From Pseudarthrobacter defluvii (lineage in GTDB: Bacteria; Actinomycetota; Actinomycetes; Actinomycetales; Micrococcaceae), in contig NZ_JAUSYG010000001.1 of the NCBI RefSeq assembly GCF_030816725.1, forward strand, positions 3,162,001 through 3,226,000: a stretch of 64,000 nt of DNA, in the 5' to 3' direction. Under the pieces are notes generated by a model, which searched no databases, had not been told where the DNA came from, and was given only the letters and a program-made list of their open reading frames with translations. Position 1 is the stretch's first letter. Every line of letters begins with the position of its first letter. This document shows positions 34,301 to 42,821 of this stretch, in pieces. Position numbers and translations under genes: made by a program.

Positions 34301-35734
34301 CAGTGATGTACCTGAGGCCGGGTCTCCACGAAGGACGAGACCGTATTCCCGGCCCGTGGCAACCAGCTCGCTCACGCTGGGGCCAATGACCTCAATGTCA
34401 GACCTGTTCGTGCCGATTAAGGTGGCGAAATACTCTCCCGCGTCCTTGAGGGTCGCTGACAGACCGACAAAAGTAGGGGCGGGCGACCCGAACTGCCCAT
34501 TTGCGTGGCGCCACCGCCGCAACATGAGCGCGACCTGCGCGCCGTGCAGACCAGCATAGGTGTGTGCCTCATCGAGCAGAACCAGCCTTATGGAACTGTT
34601 TCCTCGCCACCCAAGCAGCCGGCCAAGTGCGGCGCTAGTGGAGTTTCGGCTAAGCATCTCGGTCGTGCTGAACAAAATGTCTGGTGGCGAGGCAGCCATC
34701 GACTTGCGAGTGAGTGCAATCTCGGCATGGTCGATTGCTGACCCGCAGGCACTGCAATTGAGGCGTTCCACCTGACGAGAGCGGTCCTGCTCTGTCCACA
34801 CGAGATCACCCATGCACCCATCTGTGGGGCAAGGGAAATAAGGAGCGATCCAGCCGTCCTTCGAGGCCGTCTGCCGCCAGCCACGCGGAAGATAGCTTCC
34901 ACGGAAGGCATTAGCGTCATACGGAGTGGCAGAGTACAGAAGGCCGATCTTAATAGGACGCGCACCCTTCGGAAGCGCATCGTTGGCTCTTCGGCACTGA
35001 ATGAGTGCTTCGCGCGCCTGATCCCGAAGCAGTTCGTTTCGGGGGTACAAGGCGAGCGCCTGTGGAGTTTGGCCGGATGATGACCGATTCAAGGCAAGGT
35101 GGAGTAAGGCCGGTAGATAGAACGACAGGGTCTTTCCAGAACCGGTCCCTGCGGTGATTATCCGACCGACAGTACGTCCAACGTGGAGGGCCTCAATCAC
35201 ACTAACCGAAGCATCAACCTGAAAGCGGGCCAACTTCCGCTCGTCTATGACGTTCTCGGCAACTGCCTCTTGAACGGCGTCCCACCCCGGAAGGTGTTGG
35301 AGTCGATCGATCGCCTGAGACACCGAGGTGTCTCGCCGTGGATAGAGTCGGGGCGCGACACGCAGGCGGTAGTCTGCAACTAGCAGGGATCGTGAACGCC
35401 ACCACCCGACGGCATCCTTGGCGTTCGGCACCCACAATTGACGAAGCCGCCGAAACAGTCGGAGGCCTTCAGCAAGCCGAGTTCGGTAGCGCGCCTGCAT
35501 CACACTTGGCACGCGATGCAGAAGGCCCCCTTCCAGCAGATGATTCAAGTATTCGTCAGTCGCTGGTCCGGGAGTTCCGGAACGGTGATTTTGGAGAACC
35601 TGATCATCGAGAACACCCTGAACCTCGTCCTCGCTCAAAAAGCCGTCAACAATGCCCCAGGAGAGTCGAGGGAGTTCGAGATCCTCAAGCCTTGTAAGGA
35701 GTTCTGGTACTGCTGCCCACCTGTCCTCGGTCAC
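31334..35734 (-). CDS. dpdJ: Dpd restriction helicase DpdJ
   Basis: This 1466-residue superfamily 2 helicase has Walker A AGTGSGKT (195-202), then a four-Cys zinc-ribbon-like insert (CPTDGCMGD ... CSACG), DEAH box LVLLDEAHTYAGLHG, and motif VI VQRRGRAGRS. The C-terminal 700 residues show no motif I recognise. Size, order and neighbours match DpdJ. It would move along DNA in the restriction complex. It starts with a GTG overlapping the dpdI stop (GTGA). Confidence 0.88.
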   Translation of the reverse strand: MTEDRWAAVPELLTRLEDLELPRLSWGIVDGFLSEDEVQGVLDDQVLQNHRSGTPGPATDEYLNHLLEGGLLHRVPSVMQARYRTRLAEGLRLFRRLRQLWVPNAKDAVGWWRSRSLLVADYRLRVAPRLYPRRDTSVSQAIDRLQHLPGWDAVQEAVAENVIDERKLARFQVDASVSVIEALHVGRTVGRIITAGTGSGKTLSFYLPALLHLALNRSSSGQTPQALALYPRNELLRDQAREALIQCRRANDALPKGARPIKIGLLYSATPYDANAFRGSYLPRGWRQTASKDGWIAPYFPCPTDGCMGDLVWTEQDRSRQVERLNCSACGSAIDHAEIALTRKSMAASPPDILFSTTEMLSRNSTSAALGRLLGWRGNSSIRLVLLDEAHTYAGLHGAQVALMLRRWRHANGQFGSPAPTFVGLSATLKDAGEYFATLIGTNRSDIEVIGPSVSELVATGREYGLVLRGDPASGTSLLSTTIQSIMLGARLLDHEPGIFGSSTFVFTDDLDVTNRLFDDFRDAEGYFNNRSNAKPRLADLRVSSDPQATARYEEGQSWDVAEQLGRLPGGLRIGRTSSQDKGVDAAADVIVATASLEVGFNDPRVGLVVQHKAPRDMASFVQRRGRAGRSLDMRPITVVVLSDYGRDRVLYQSYERLLVPEIDARSLPTRNRFVSKIQATHAMLDWLHRKLGLDVRSLLVAPTDRAKVAETSALLIRALDALLKNDADQASLREFIQRALHVSSEDSAAILWDEPRSLLLAAVPTALKGLESEWTSADGERIRPGGSPLPDFMTAALFDALNSPDVGFDLPPEMEPDEDPSMPIRQALSEAAPGRVSRRFGYRHASHRSWMAIPIEGNDLPLYDVVSAGHNLGEWTTSDGSTYLVVRPIRLRLTTPPKEIRDSSSATPIWRSAFVFPESATSEADFPANSPWAPLANSAEFTLHLAGNPLTVRRLSIGSEGEILYNDGTRKPHSIRYSHNETPAALGFELEVDAFIVRGDLGVARSLDLAEFAASPEWRTLAFRTRIEEDKRLDGWTNYFVRQSLAELYLMAYARNAIDEGERHIALRKTANGGWYKPVDDFFQAIYRSDEGAPEAAMKRVKELEQLAHTAEVNDVLDEHARLLADSDVALVTEDLLTRSVLDTFASALLAAVRQRVPGAEDSDLVVDVVLDEAQDEFRIIVSETELGGLGLLEEFQRDYASDPRRFWEVVANVCGPSEYEAVDASMRWAVNELARQDSRLAGAVSRYRAASSSAELDDAIDEIRAVLDENDGPPSHLLMSTIATRMLRPGSSRAADTATAFLASRWRELESELGVELDARLVAFHGASGSLGQSIKPLNADSAFATLWQRGSVARNVALDDWQPFATNRLRERLVLSTIVADESLIVDVSSDDWETLYLAAISRDGVVRLSVTVSQREKLSDALRTVMAIPVDVGALRVYGQLRKVDRQGRNLIAYIALVEGSQ

Positions 35735-36408
35735 ACCTGCCTCCGGATGACGAATTGCGCCTCGATTGACGGGTCAGAGCGAAGGGCGGCAATATCTGCG
35801 TCAGTCAGCTCGCCGAGCGCAAGGCCAGTTGGCGACGTAAAGCGCTCGAGCACGCGGAGGACAGGTCCGCTCAATTCGATCTCGCCGAGTTCTTCGTTAA
35901 CAAGTCGGTGCAGGCTGTTGAAAGCACTGACCTGCGTCGCGCTCGGCTGAAGACGCATCATCCCTTCGAGGCTGCGGACGTTGCGCTCTACACGGGCCCG
36001 GTCCTGCTGGGGAAGGGCCGCAACCTTGTGCTTGGGCAGTTCGTTCAGGGCATCTGCAGTCCACCTGATCCATCGACTCCGTGCTTCTTTTTCGAGTTCA
36101 TCGATCTGACGAATAACAGTTGCGTTCACACGCTGCAGGCGCTCGGGTTTGGGCCGTCCTCGAGCCCCTGTCACGTCGCGGAGAGACACGAAGACCGAAT
36201 CAATGTCGAGGGCAATCTCACGGGGAATATGGAGGTCATCTAGTGCGCGGCGAGTAGCCAGTACGGAACCCAACCGATCGACAGCGCCGGACAACTTGTC
36301 GACGGCCAATTTCACGCGTTCAAGGTTCTGTTTGTCGCCTTCGCTGTCGTGAGCCAACTTAGCCAACCGCTCCAGGCGGTTGGCTCGAGCCAGGAGTTCA
36401 TTCGACAT
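35731..36408 (-). CDS. dpdI: Dpd component DpdI
   Basis: This 225-residue, mostly helical, highly charged protein has no enzyme motif. The N-terminal 60 residues (ARANRLERLAKLAHDSEGDK) look like a coiled coil. Assignment to DpdI rests on its place between dpdH and dpdJ, its size and its overlaps with both. The ATG at 36408 has AGGAAGG nine bases upstream and overlaps the dpdH stop by 11 bp; readings from 36432 are less likely. Its role in restriction is unknown. Confidence 0.75.
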   Translation of the reverse strand: MSNELLARANRLERLAKLAHDSEGDKQNLERVKLAVDKLSGAVDRLGSVLATRRALDDLHIPREIALDIDSVFVSLRDVTGARGRPKPERLQRVNATVIRQIDELEKEARSRWIRWTADALNELPKHKVAALPQQDRARVERNVRSLEGMMRLQPSATQVSAFNSLHRLVNEELGEIELSGPVLRVLERFTSPTGLALGELTDADIAALRSDPSIEAQFVIRRQV

Positions 36409-39406
36409 CACTCGGGCCTTCCTCTCGTCCAAGAATGCCTGCCCATTTGCTCAGCACCGCGTCTATGTCTTCATCGACGTCCAAGACACCCTCTCGCTGT
36501 TGTGACTCTGCGGCAATCAGGCCTGCATCCAGCCATCCCACTGTGAAGCGCAGATAGTTGCGAATGCTCACGGCATCACGGGCATCGATTCCGCCGATTG
36601 CTAGCGCCAGCAAAAGGCCACTCTTCCCTTCTACCTCGGAGAGGGCTGACTCAAGGCGTGTCACGGAACTGAAGTTTAGTGTTTTGGCCCGAGCGTTCGC
36701 TGCTACAACATCTGGCAACTTTTCCTTGACATACCCGTGTGTCTGACCGACCTCAGTGGCAGCGGTCACCGCGTCGACGGTAGCGGAGAAAGAGGTCCCG
36801 TCTGGGACCTGATTTCGGATTTCATTCACGGTGTTCTGCCAGTCAGCAATCTGTAGTTGAGCGCTGGCTTCGAGAGTCTCGCGCTTCCGTTCGGCTCCTA
36901 CAGCCCAATCCGGCAGTTGATTGAGGTCAGGTAGAGTGAGCAGCTTTCTCGCAGCCTCTGCGATCTTTCGTACTCTAGGGTCGTCAATGGCGTGAACCGA
37001 ACCCGTCGACCCCTGGCTCGCTCCAACAGCCGACCTAAAAGCCTCAACGACTGTTTTCCGTGCAGCGAGATACGAGGCCTCCGCGTTCTTCCACGCTTCG
37101 CTACGGGTGGTATCAGCCCGGATGTAGTCCTGGCCGCTCCAAAGCGCTGCGGCGACGTAATCAGTGGCCTTCGGTTTGGCCGGCATCTGACCGCAAAGAG
37201 CTGCACCCGAGATCAGCGAGGCTGCCACCGCAACCAGCTTCTCCGTTGCGAAGTCACTCGCTGCGATGACCCGAGCAGATATTACTTCTCGATGCTGGTC
37301 GGCAATTTCACGAAGACGCAGAAGTCCTTCTGGTGCCGAAGCGGGGTTGTGCTGGAACTGCAGCAGAGTCTGAAAGAGCAGCGCATTGGCTGGCGTCCGA
37401 GCAAACCACACGATGGGTTCGACGACTGCGGCACGATTTTCGCGGCTATCCTCGATCGAGACTGTTTGGGAAATCTGCGTTCTGTCCGGCACCGCCTTTG
37501 CAAGGGTAACCGCGCTCGGATCTTTCATGACAGGATCGGACCAATCAAGACCAGCGACCATCGCTTGGCGAACGATACCGCGAATCTCACGTCCAACGGT
37601 CTGCGGCAGCGGACTCCCCTTCGACCAGTTGTCGACGTCCTCTAACTGCCTGCGCAGGGTTGGATTGATTGGACTGGGCTCAACAACTTGGGGGCCCAGG
37701 GGTGGCTCAGGCTTATCAGGTCCTTCCTGACCGTCAGTCTCGAGATCAGCAGCGGGCAGCGAGAATGCAGCATAGATGCCCGGGTGGACATTGGTCGAGA
37801 CGTCTCCCCAGAACTGCAGTGTTGCGAGGTACCGGACCTGATCGAGCCCTTCATAGCGCTCATCCAACGCATGACGGACAGCAAGTGGCAGATCTGGCAA
37901 ACGATTTGCCACGGATTCATTTGTGTCTCTTGCGCGGTCCTGACGCAGGAAATCAGGCGAAGGGAACCGTCCCTCTCGAATCGCACTGGCCTCGTTGGTG
38001 AGCAAGGGGCGCACTACCTTCGACAGGACCGTGCGAGGGTTGAACAAGTCTCGGCGGTTCGGGTTCGCGGTTATCTTTATGGCGCGGCGCAGGGCTGGTT
38101 CGTTGTAGGGATAGAGACCGTGACCGTCTCGCGTCGCCCCGAAGGTGGCGTGGCACTCGTCACGAAATGGGCAGCCGTCACATGCATTGAGTGGCGCAGC
38201 GCTTGCCTCGATTTTCGTTTTGCCCAGCCGCGCCGCGTTTAGATAACGCCCCACGAAGTCGAAAAGTTGAGAGCCGCCGTCTTCTACGTTGTCGATGCTC
38301 ACATCAACGTAGTAGACGGGGGAACTTGCTTCCGCACGAGTGCGGAACGTGTCGTCCAACTTGTCGTAGTAGCCGGATGTCACGGCCATCATTGTTCGAA
38401 CGGTAGCGTATTTCTCCACGCCTCCGACAACCCCGACTTCAACGATGGCGTCGAGCAGGTCACGCCTGATGCCCTGGATGATCGCAAAGTCCTCGATAAG
38501 CAGAATGATTTCTTGTCCTACAAGTTGTTCGCGGAGTTTCATGAACGCGCGCTGGACAGAGCCGACACCTAGGTCCGCAGCTCTCATCACTGCCACGTCC
38601 AGGTGCTCATTCAGCATCTCAATCGCTGCCGTCTGCAATTTTGTATCGGCGCTGAGTCGCTTGAACATCAAGCGTGCTGCAGAGCCGGCATCGAGGATGT
38701 TTGCGTGGTCCGCGATAGAGAGCGGTAGGTCTTCCACCGTAAAGGCAGGAGGGATCTCCTCTTCGTCCTCGCCCCGCCCTCGAAGCGCGTGGGCTGCTCG
38801 CTTCGGGACGAAGGCCCCTGGACGCAGAAGATAGTCACGGAATAACGGGTCATGAAGCAAAACATAGAGTCCGCGTTCGCCGACGAGTACTTTCGTAAGG
38901 AAGTGCTCAGCCTTCGCCTCACGTATGGACTCTGCCAACTCGTCAAGGATTCGGCGCTCCAACTTCTCTGGGTCAACTGACTCCCGTAAGCCGCCCAGTT
39001 GGCTGCGGATTTCATCGAATGCCCCACCAGTCTGGCCCTGAAGTAGCTCTTCAAGAACGTCCCGCAGGCTGGTGCGGGTCTTCGGCAAATAGATGACTTT
39101 GCGGCGCCCCGGGATGGGCTTTATACGAGCCTCTGCCCAGCGAACGAGGTGTGACTTTCCTGATCCCGATTGTCCAAGAACAGGCGTAATTCGGACGCCT
39201 TCTTTCGGGACACTGTTGAGGAATTCATCGAGGAAGTCCTCCTCGGTGATTGATTCTCCAGGTTCACCTGGGCCAGCCTTGCGGACCTTTAGCGGAGTGT
39301 GGGTGGCCAGGAGCACTGCCTTCGAGGGACTGGCTGCCTCGGTCGGGATGGTGTTTGCCACATCGTCTGGACGCCAGCACACAACCTGGTTCATAGCGAA
39401 AGTCAT
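36398..39406 (-). CDS. dpdH: Dpd restriction ATPase DpdH
   Basis: This 1002-residue P-loop ATPase has Walker A GQSGSGKS (78-85) and a Walker B ILLIED (about 301-306). A C-x2-C-x5-C-H cluster (C409, C412, C418, H419) may bind zinc or an iron-sulfur centre. The C-terminal half is helical with many Ala/Glu stretches. Size, ATPase motif and gene order fit DpdH. Its start overlaps the dpdG stop by one base (TGATG). It likely provides ATP-driven control or loading in the restriction complex. Confidence 0.85.
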   Translation of the reverse strand: MTFAMNQVVCWRPDDVANTIPTEAASPSKAVLLATHTPLKVRKAGPGEPGESITEEDFLDEFLNSVPKEGVRITPVLGQSGSGKSHLVRWAEARIKPIPGRRKVIYLPKTRTSLRDVLEELLQGQTGGAFDEIRSQLGGLRESVDPEKLERRILDELAESIREAKAEHFLTKVLVGERGLYVLLHDPLFRDYLLRPGAFVPKRAAHALRGRGEDEEEIPPAFTVEDLPLSIADHANILDAGSAARLMFKRLSADTKLQTAAIEMLNEHLDVAVMRAADLGVGSVQRAFMKLREQLVGQEIILLIEDFAIIQGIRRDLLDAIVEVGVVGGVEKYATVRTMMAVTSGYYDKLDDTFRTRAEASSPVYYVDVSIDNVEDGGSQLFDFVGRYLNAARLGKTKIEASAAPLNACDGCPFRDECHATFGATRDGHGLYPYNEPALRRAIKITANPNRRDLFNPRTVLSKVVRPLLTNEASAIREGRFPSPDFLRQDRARDTNESVANRLPDLPLAVRHALDERYEGLDQVRYLATLQFWGDVSTNVHPGIYAAFSLPAADLETDGQEGPDKPEPPLGPQVVEPSPINPTLRRQLEDVDNWSKGSPLPQTVGREIRGIVRQAMVAGLDWSDPVMKDPSAVTLAKAVPDRTQISQTVSIEDSRENRAAVVEPIVWFARTPANALLFQTLLQFQHNPASAPEGLLRLREIADQHREVISARVIAASDFATEKLVAVAASLISGAALCGQMPAKPKATDYVAAALWSGQDYIRADTTRSEAWKNAEASYLAARKTVVEAFRSAVGASQGSTGSVHAIDDPRVRKIAEAARKLLTLPDLNQLPDWAVGAERKRETLEASAQLQIADWQNTVNEIRNQVPDGTSFSATVDAVTAATEVGQTHGYVKEKLPDVVAANARAKTLNFSSVTRLESALSEVEGKSGLLLALAIGGIDARDAVSIRNYLRFTVGWLDAGLIAAESQQREGVLDVDEDIDAVLSKWAGILGREEGPSDVE

Positions 39407-40239
39407 CAGTTTCCTACCTGGAAGATAGTGACGTGCGAGAATAAGGCCTCATCCGCGGCTCCAGCACCTGCAGGCAATCGAATGAAAGCTCTAGAGTCGG
39501 ATCGGTTCTCGAATCTGAGTCTGCCGCTCTGCTGAAGTGAACGGAACGCGTAGGCAAGCGAGGCTGGAATGGTCTCAACTGACTCAGTATCGACATGGGC
39601 AAACACTGGCAACTCTGACTTGATATGTCTCACAAGGTCCTGAGCTTCAACTGGAGTGCCGGTAGCCAAATGGCCGCGTTTAGAGCTATCAAGTGCGTCC
39701 TTGACAGCCGGTGTGGGGTCTACGGAAAGGCCGCCGCCTTCGAGAGGCCATTCACGGCCAAACCCCAGGAAGGTTGCCCAGTACCTGAACGTATTCCATC
39801 GAGTGTCGTTGGTGAAGAATCCGCCCAGTTCCTGATCGGCCCGCGTGCGGTCGTACGCATCTAGAGGCGACTGCGATAGCAACCACACGACGGCTCGGGT
39901 AAGGTCCTGCGGCATCGGTTCATCCGTGACACTTGAACCGAGGACACCCTCACGCAACCTCCGAGTGAATGATTCCAGCGAACCATCAACTGACGCGGAC
40001 AGCATTGGCCCCTCTGACTCCCCCTGTTGGGCGACGTCTACCAGTCCGAATTTCAATAGCGCGTCGACGGCACGTTGGACATGAGCGCCTTTACCTGGAG
40101 TCTCGTCTCTCATCGCCAAAGGGCAGACCGCGTCCTCGAGTTCCTGCTTCGCGAGTTCTGGAGTTGCATGCAGAGCGCGGTACGCCACCCACATGGTTCG
40201 TGGCAGGATCGCCACAGGGCTGATGTTCAACAACTCCAT
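39406..40239 (-). CDS. dpdG: Dpd component DpdG
   Basis: This 277-residue protein lacks a recognised enzyme motif. The N-terminal MELLNISPVAILPRTMWVAYRALHATPELAKQEL may be a winged-helix-like region, which fits an adaptor of the following ATPase DpdH. The call as DpdG rests on order (dpdF-dpdG-dpdH), size and tight coupling. AAGGAG stands six bases before the ATG, which overlaps the dpdF stop by one base (TAATG). A longer reading to 40446 would lie inside dpdF and is rejected. Confidence 0.78.
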   Translation of the reverse strand: MELLNISPVAILPRTMWVAYRALHATPELAKQELEDAVCPLAMRDETPGKGAHVQRAVDALLKFGLVDVAQQGESEGPMLSASVDGSLESFTRRLREGVLGSSVTDEPMPQDLTRAVVWLLSQSPLDAYDRTRADQELGGFFTNDTRWNTFRYWATFLGFGREWPLEGGGLSVDPTPAVKDALDSSKRGHLATGTPVEAQDLVRHIKSELPVFAHVDTESVETIPASLAYAFRSLQQSGRLRFENRSDSRAFIRLPAGAGAADEALFSHVTIFQVGN

Positions 40240-42821
40240 TACAACTCCTTCAAAAGAGCGGCTGCGTCGATTACCGCGTCTTGCAGATCGGCGAACTTCA
40301 TTTCCGGACGCACGGGGTGCTTTAGATCCTCGTGGCCAATCAGGTAGGTAGGCAGACCGAGATCCATCCGCTGCAACGCGATTTCCGGAACGCCGTCGCC
40401 AACCACGACGACGATACTGTCCTCGAGATACCAGGCGAGCGGCCAAACATCCCGGCTGTCGTCATCAACGATAATTGGTCTGCTCCCAACTGCGGCCTGG
40501 AGTCGCAGTCCTTCTTCCGAATTGAGCCCGTAATAGACCTCGACACCAATTCCAGCCAACCGTCTCAGGAGATTAAAGGCGTTGTCTTGTCCAGACAGGG
40601 TGATGAAGAGGGCTGATGACTTTCCGCGCCAACTCCGGAGGGGATCTACCGCTACACGACGACCCGGAAGGCGTGGATAGCCGAACTCGTCTCCGGCGAT
40701 GCCTGTAGCGGCATCGGGATCAGCGCGGCACGAGGGACAACTGCGGCAAACTGGGTAAGTAGTAAGACGCCCACCATCATCGGTGCGGACCTCATAGTGA
40801 GCCGCGAGAATGCGTCCAATACATTGACTAGCCCCTATCACCCTAGAAACCGCGTCAAGCGACGCCGCTGACTTAGCGCGTGCACCGACACGCTCCACAT
40901 CCATCGACTCGGTCCATTTCTCCCGAGAGAGGAGGGCTCCGTCGACCAACTCGAAGTCAATGAGGTCATTTGCTGTTTCGAGAAATGCGTCGCGTAGTGC
41001 TTGTACCTGTTCGGGGGCCGTTTTCTCGGGCGGGCACCATGTCGGTGTCCGAAGCTTGATGATTCCTGCTTGGGCCATCAAGGTCAGCGTTCGAATGTTC
41101 CATTGGGCACTACGTCCGTAGCCCTGATCCAGGTACGTCGGTAACGCACTCTTGCGCACGCGGAAGCGGAGATTGCTAGCTCCCTCAACCTTTTCAGCGG
41201 TTTCCATGAGCGCTCTCCAGCGAGTCCACCCTTTGTCTGATCCTATGAAGGTAGCCCCAGCCAAATTCGCGGCTACTCGTCGATCGCGAGGCCCGGAATA
41301 CAGGACTGCCACCGTCGCCCGCCCGTCTCGTCCAGCACGGCCTACTTCCTGGTAGTACCGGTCAACGGATTCAGGCATGCAGGCATGCACAACAGTTCGC
41401 ACATTGGGAACGTCCACGCCCAGTCCGAACGCAGACGTGCCAACGATCACGTCAAAACGGCTCGGCGCACTCATGCCTTCAGCGGTAAGCCCCCTCCAGC
41501 GTTCGACGGCCGTCTGGCGATCCTCGTCAGAAGACTTACCAGTGACGACGCCGATACGCGCCATTCCCAACGACCTTAGACGGTCAGCCCATTCGTTGGC
41601 GTCGCTTACCGTGGTGGTGTAGAGGATAAGGGGTTTCGGGAGCAAAGAGACGGCATCGATGACCGCTGCATGCTTCGTCTCGTCGTCGTCGAACTGATGC
41701 GTGAAGTATGCAGGTTCTGTACGGAGCGCCGAACCCCAAAAAAGTTCAAGGTCCGACCCGTCATACGAGAAGAGACGAGTCAACTTATCGACTTGCCTCT
41801 GCGCGACGGTGGCGCTCATAAGCAGGATCGATGGTTTGCGGTCCTCCGGCGCAACCTCAGACGCCTCGAGGGCCAGCCCTGGCAGAACCTGAAATTCCGG
41901 CCGGAAGTCATCCCCCCACTGGTCAACCAGATGCGCCTCGTCAACGACGATTTGTTGGAGAAGGCCACTTTTCGCACAGTCGAGGATTGCACCGCTCAAG
42001 CCTGAGACGAACGCTTCTGGACTCGTGTAAAGAATGCGTTGCTTGCCTGATCGGATGGCTTGTCTTAGCGCTCGCTTTACATCCGGATCGAGGCTTCCGA
42101 TGTACGCGTAGCGGTTAAGCGGGCTCAGTTGCTTTTTTTTGATCCGTGCTTGCTCCCGTGTCCGGCGCTCCATATCAAGGGCTAGAACGACAGTCGGAAC
42201 GACAACGATCGTCACACCCTCCGAACTTAGGAGCGGCTTGGACCATACCACGGCGGTCTTACCCCGACCCGTCGGAAGGGAAATAAGTAAAGGCCTTCCG
42301 TCCCTCGTCACGCCCGCACGCGCCGCCTGTTGCTGTGCCACGCCCCGATAACTCGGATATGCGTGGGCCATTCTCCAAAAGGGGTCAGCCGGGATACTTG
42401 TTGGATCCAGAGTCATCTCGCCCCTAAATACATCAGCTATTCTTGCCCTGGCGATAATGCGGGCCTGGTCTCCTTCCGCGACGCTAGGCTCCCAATGCCT
42501 GGCCGTTATTCGGAGCAACTCTCCAGCAACGTTGAATGCGTCGCAGTGAGCATCCTGCCACTGCTCCGCTGTCGGCCAGGGATAAGAAGCCGGCACAATC
42601 AATTGCGGCGTTCCGCCAAAGGAAAAGTGGTCAGTGAGCAGTGTCTGCCTAACCAAAGTCGCGACGTCTCGCCAGCCGGTCGCCCTCTGTTCGTTTCCGA
42701 ACCCTTGCAAGGCGTCGAGGAGCCTGCGACAGGAATCTCCACCATGGAAATCGGCAAGGTTAGCAGCATCAGGCCAATGTTCGATCGCCGATTGTGCTGC
42801 CGCCAGATCGGCGCTATGCAA
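40239..42821 (-). CDS. dpdF: Dpd restriction helicase DpdF (RecQ-like)
   Basis: This protein of about 860 residues has a RecQ-type helicase core: Walker A SLPTGRGKTAVV, DEAH VVDEAHLVDQWGDDFRPEF (the WG-DFRP stretch is RecQ-like), motif VI YYQEVGRAGRDGR, and a cysteine group PVCRSCPSCRADP as in the RecQ zinc region. The start is uncertain. The TTG at 42821 has GGGAG just upstream and overlaps the dpdE stop; another TTG at 42851 lacks a ribosome site. It is one of three helicases in the system. Confidence 0.87.
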   Translation of the reverse strand: MHSADLAAAQSAIEHWPDAANLADFHGGDSCRRLLDALQGFGNEQRATGWRDVATLVRQTLLTDHFSFGGTPQLIVPASYPWPTAEQWQDAHCDAFNVAGELLRITARHWEPSVAEGDQARIIARARIADVFRGEMTLDPTSIPADPFWRMAHAYPSYRGVAQQQAARAGVTRDGRPLLISLPTGRGKTAVVWSKPLLSSEGVTIVVVPTVVLALDMERRTREQARIKKKQLSPLNRYAYIGSLDPDVKRALRQAIRSGKQRILYTSPEAFVSGLSGAILDCAKSGLLQQIVVDEAHLVDQWGDDFRPEFQVLPGLALEASEVAPEDRKPSILLMSATVAQRQVDKLTRLFSYDGSDLELFWGSALRTEPAYFTHQFDDDETKHAAVIDAVSLLPKPLILYTTTVSDANEWADRLRSLGMARIGVVTGKSSDEDRQTAVERWRGLTAEGMSAPSRFDVIVGTSAFGLGVDVPNVRTVVHACMPESVDRYYQEVGRAGRDGRATVAVLYSGPRDRRVAANLAGATFIGSDKGWTRWRALMETAEKVEGASNLRFRVRKSALPTYLDQGYGRSAQWNIRTLTLMAQAGIIKLRTPTWCPPEKTAPEQVQALRDAFLETANDLIDFELVDGALLSREKWTESMDVERVGARAKSAASLDAVSRVIGASQCIGRILAAHYEVRTDDGGRLTTYPVCRSCPSCRADPDAATGIAGDEFGYPRLPGRRVAVDPLRSWRGKSSALFITLSGQDNAFNLLRRLAGIGVEVYYGLNSEEGLRLQAAVGSRPIIVDDDSRDVWPLAWYLEDSIVVVVGDGVPEIALQRMDLGLPTYLIGHEDLKHPVRPEMKFADLQDAVIDAAALLKEL